From positions 30,295-67,848 of the forward strand of contig NZ_BMIV01000014.1 in the NCBI RefSeq assembly GCF_014642735.1: a stretch of DNA of 37,554 nucleotides, written 5' to 3'. The translations under genes and the position numbers were made by a program. Of this stretch, positions 35,815-37,554 are shown one piece after another. How positions within the stretch are numbered: position 1 is the first letter of the stretch; the number at the start of each line of letters is the position of its first letter. The notes below the pieces were generated by a model. That model was given only the letters and a program-made list of their open reading frames with translations, was not told the DNA's origin and made no database searches. This DNA is from Paracoccus acridae (GTDB lineage Bacteria; Pseudomonadota; Alphaproteobacteria; Rhodobacterales; Rhodobacteraceae).

Positions 35815-36834
35815 TTATGCCGCCCCTTGCACTGCCCGAGGCGCACAGACCGAACTTCGGCACTGCAGCGGCGCGTCCAGAACAAGACGGGCAGGTTGAT
35901 CGCCTGATCCCGCTATTCGTGCCCTGAGGCAGGACCAGGCAGACTGGGCGATATCTGCGATCGGCTGGCGAACCGCAGAAAGCGGCACCCTACGCGCGGT
36001 CATCCAGGCGTAATCATCAAACCCGACAAGCGACACTTCCGCTGGAACATCGATCCCCACTTGGGCAAAGGCTGTCAGCGCTGCCAGCGTCGTCACGTTG
36101 GTCATTGCAATAACGGCAGTCGGATGCCCGTCGCGAGCAAGGCATGCTGCCATCCGCGCGGCTCCTTCCTCGACATCTGTGCCAAGTTCAACAATCCGCG
36201 GCGTTACAGTTGCCGAAAGGCAAGCTTCAGTGATGCCGCGAATACGCTCAGCGATGGGGCGCAAGCCTGCCACCGAGGCGGCGATCAGGATCTCGCGATG
36301 GCCCATTTCCAGCGCGTGTTGGGCTGCCTCGTGACCGGCAGCATGGTTATCCACCACAACGGTATCGACGGGCAGATCCTCTTCACCGATTCGGTCAACT
36401 AGCACGATTGGCAGGGTAGCCATTTCGCGCCTTAGCGTGTCAGGAATTGCATTTGTGCAAGGCACCGCAATCAGGCCAGACGGCTTCCAGCCCAGCAATG
36501 CATCCAGCTGCGCGGCCTCTCGTTCGGCATTGTCGCCTGATGTGGCGACCAGCACCTGATAGCCATCAGCTTCGGCAAGTTCCTCCAGATCCGAGACAAG
36601 CGAGGCAAAGAATGTATCGACAAGGCTGGGAACCAAAACCCCAACTACCTTAACCCGTCCTGTGCGTAGTTGCGAGGCGGCGATGTTCTTCTGGTAACCC
36701 AGCGCGCGGGCGACCTCCTCAACGCGGCGAACAACCTCAGGACTGACAGCCTTTCGGCCGCTGAAGGCATTGGACACGGTAGCGATCGACACCCCCGCCT
36801 CTGCTGCCACGTCCCTGATAGTAATCGCCGCCAT
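35815..36834 (-). CDS. LacI-family transcriptional regulator
   Basis: 339 residues from ATG 36834; an in-frame ATG at 36843 is possible. The DNA-binding domain is clear (TIRDVAAEAGVSIATVSNAF, VVRRVEEVARALGYQKN), including the hinge helix. The sugar-binding domain follows (GVLVPSLVDTFFASLVSDLE; VSLVGFDDYAW). First gene of the polyol operon and probably its repressor, responding to the imported sugar or a phosphate of it. Palindromic operators overlap its own start. Confidence 0.93.
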   Translation of the reverse strand: MAAITIRDVAAEAGVSIATVSNAFSGRKAVSPEVVRRVEEVARALGYQKNIAASQLRTGRVKVVGVLVPSLVDTFFASLVSDLEELAEADGYQVLVATSGDNAEREAAQLDALLGWKPSGLIAVPCTNAIPDTLRREMATLPIVLVDRIGEEDLPVDTVVVDNHAAGHEAAQHALEMGHREILIAASVAGLRPIAERIRGITEACLSATVTPRIVELGTDVEEGAARMAACLARDGHPTAVIAMTNVTTLAALTAFAQVGIDVPAEVSLVGFDDYAWMTARRVPLSAVRQPIADIAQSAWSCLRARIAGSGDQPARLVLDAPLQCRSSVCAPRAVQGAA

Positions 36835-36844
36835 GAATTCCATC

Positions 36845-36903
36845 TAAACGTTTAACTGCCACAGTAAAACGTTTATCTGATGGCGTTTCGTTGTCAAACG
36901 AAA
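36845..36903. promoter_or_regulatory. Tandem LacI-type operators and promoter of the polyol operon
   Basis: TAAACGTTTA (36845-36854) and TAAAACGTTTA (36865-36875) are palindromes with the central CG typical of LacI-family operators. Their centres are 21 bases apart, two helical turns. A third inverted repeat, TTTCGTT-GTCA-AACGAAA, is at 36886-36903 and contains TTGACA on the minus strand (36897-36892), a good -35 box. Binding would block the promoter and autoregulate lacI with the transporter genes. Confidence 0.7.
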
Positions 36904-37087
36904 AGTGTAAAAAACTTGCAACGACAGCAGATGACCGCCATGCTCTGCCGGTTAGCAACCATGGACTGCGACTCTTGTCGCGTGCTGTCGATCGCCTGCC
37001 CGGGCGCTCATGAAAACCTGTCGCAAGCGCGGTATCTCCTTCTTCGCTCGTCTCGGCGACCGGCTCGGCATCAAAGGATTTGCTGGC

Positions 37088-37554
37088 GGCTGTGTCGCAA
37101 ACTTTTCTGATCTTCGGGCCTGAGCTAGACTCAGCTGGTGAAGCGGCTTGAGGGGAGGGCTTGATGACGATCTCGTTCAAGGGCGCTCACTTCCCCCGAA
37201 GACGTCATCCTGCACGCTGTCTTCTTCTACTTGCGTAACGGTGTGTCGTACCGTGACCTTGAGGAAATCATGGTTGAGCGAGGTGTCAGGGTCAGTCATC
37301 CCACCCTGAACAAATGGGTGGAACGCCATGCCAGGCTTGTCGCGAACGATGCGCGTCGATGCAAGCAGCCCACTGACAGACCCTGGCGGATGGACGAGAC
37401 CTATATCCTTGTTCGTGGAGCTTGGGTCTACCTTTATCGCGCAGTCGACAAGTTCGGGAAGACCTTGGACTTCATGCTGTCGAAACGATGCAACAAGCCT
37501 GCTGCCATCAAGTTTCTGGCCCGGGCGATGGAAGCAAACGGCCTGCCACGGAAA
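37088..37554 (+). mobile_element. IS6-family insertion sequence, left end, cut by the window
   Basis: GGCTGTGTCGCAAA (37088-37101) resembles the terminal inverted repeat of IS6 elements (IS26 ends in GGCACTGTTGCAAA). A transposase frame follows 62 bases inside. IS6 elements move by cointegrate formation and often shuttle adjacent accessory genes. The right end is outside the window. Confidence 0.75.
37164..37554 (+). pseudogene. IS6-family DDE transposase, frameshifted and partial
   Basis: ATG 37164 has GGAGG upstream and opens TISFKGAHF, the IS6 start. In the run of five C at 37193-37197 the frame shifts. With four C it would continue as PEDVILHAVFFYLRNGVSYR and DLEEIMVERGVRVSHPTLNK, then DRPWRMDETYILVRGAWVYL and YRAVDKFGKTLDFMLSKRCN, the first two catalytic acidic positions of the family. 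So one inserted C inactivates the gene, unless it is a sequencing error or a programmed shift. The window ends before the last catalytic residue. Confidence 0.8.

Noticed and set aside
1..37554. CRISPR arrays, tRNA or rRNA genes
   Set aside because: No regularly spaced repeats and no tRNA or rRNA-like sequence were found by reading; a tRNAscan-SE or Infernal run would settle this.

Overview
The window reads as high-GC DNA from an alphaproteobacterium of the Rhodobacteraceae type, most like Paracoccus. This is an inference from gene families and style (two TRAP transporter types, an Mrp operon, a BCCT carrier, IS21/ISNCY/IS6 elements), not from a marker gene. There is no rRNA, tRNA, replication or core housekeeping gene. 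Metabolic modules are separated by insertion-sequence debris, which suggests accessory DNA such as a plasmid, chromid or mosaic chromosomal region. Almost every gene lies on the minus strand; the LysR regulator and the IS6 transposase are the exceptions.

Layout, left to right. (1) 1-1737: end of an IS21-family element (istA and the start of istB) inserted in a small heat-shock gene, 1738-2088. That gene still has an RpoH-like promoter and a ROSE-type RNA-thermometer hairpin. (2) 2742-3359: a DUF2231 membrane protein, then an IS3-family remnant. (3) 4086-7231: a TAXI-type TRAP transporter (receptor plus fused permease) with an intrinsic terminator between the two genes. (4) 7750-14272: a complete seven-gene Mrp cation/proton antiporter operon (A to G) translationally coupled to a universal-stress-like gene. 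A divergent OxyR-like LysR regulator without the peroxidatic cysteine lies beside it. (5) 15387-17752: a BCCT carrier and a small membrane protein, bordered by a decayed ISNCY-type transposase.

(6) 18644-26924: a ten-gene catabolic cluster with DctP/DctQ/DctM TRAP transporter, three SDR dehydrogenases, a cupin, an IclR regulator, a metallo-beta-lactamase-fold hydrolase and a fumarylacetoacetate-hydrolase-family enzyme. It looks like uptake and oxidation of an organic or sugar acid or lactone, ending in hydrolysis of a diketo acid. The substrate is unknown and no dehydratase is present. (7) 27673-36834: a polyol or sugar operon of LacI regulator, MalF/MalG-type permeases, Tat-exported binding protein, FAD-dependent oxidoreductase, UgpC/MalK-type ATPase, ribitol-dehydrogenase-like SDR and FGGY (ribulokinase-like) kinase. 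The simplest reading is import of a pentitol, oxidation to a ketose and phosphorylation. Palindromic operators overlap the start of lacI. (8) 37088-37554: the left end of an IS6-family element with a frameshifted transposase.

The most interesting points are the thermometer-controlled hsp20 gene cut by IS21, the unassigned TRAP/cupin/SDR/MBL/FAH pathway, the Mrp operon coupled to a stress protein beside an altered OxyR homologue, and the FAD oxidoreductase inside the polyol operon.
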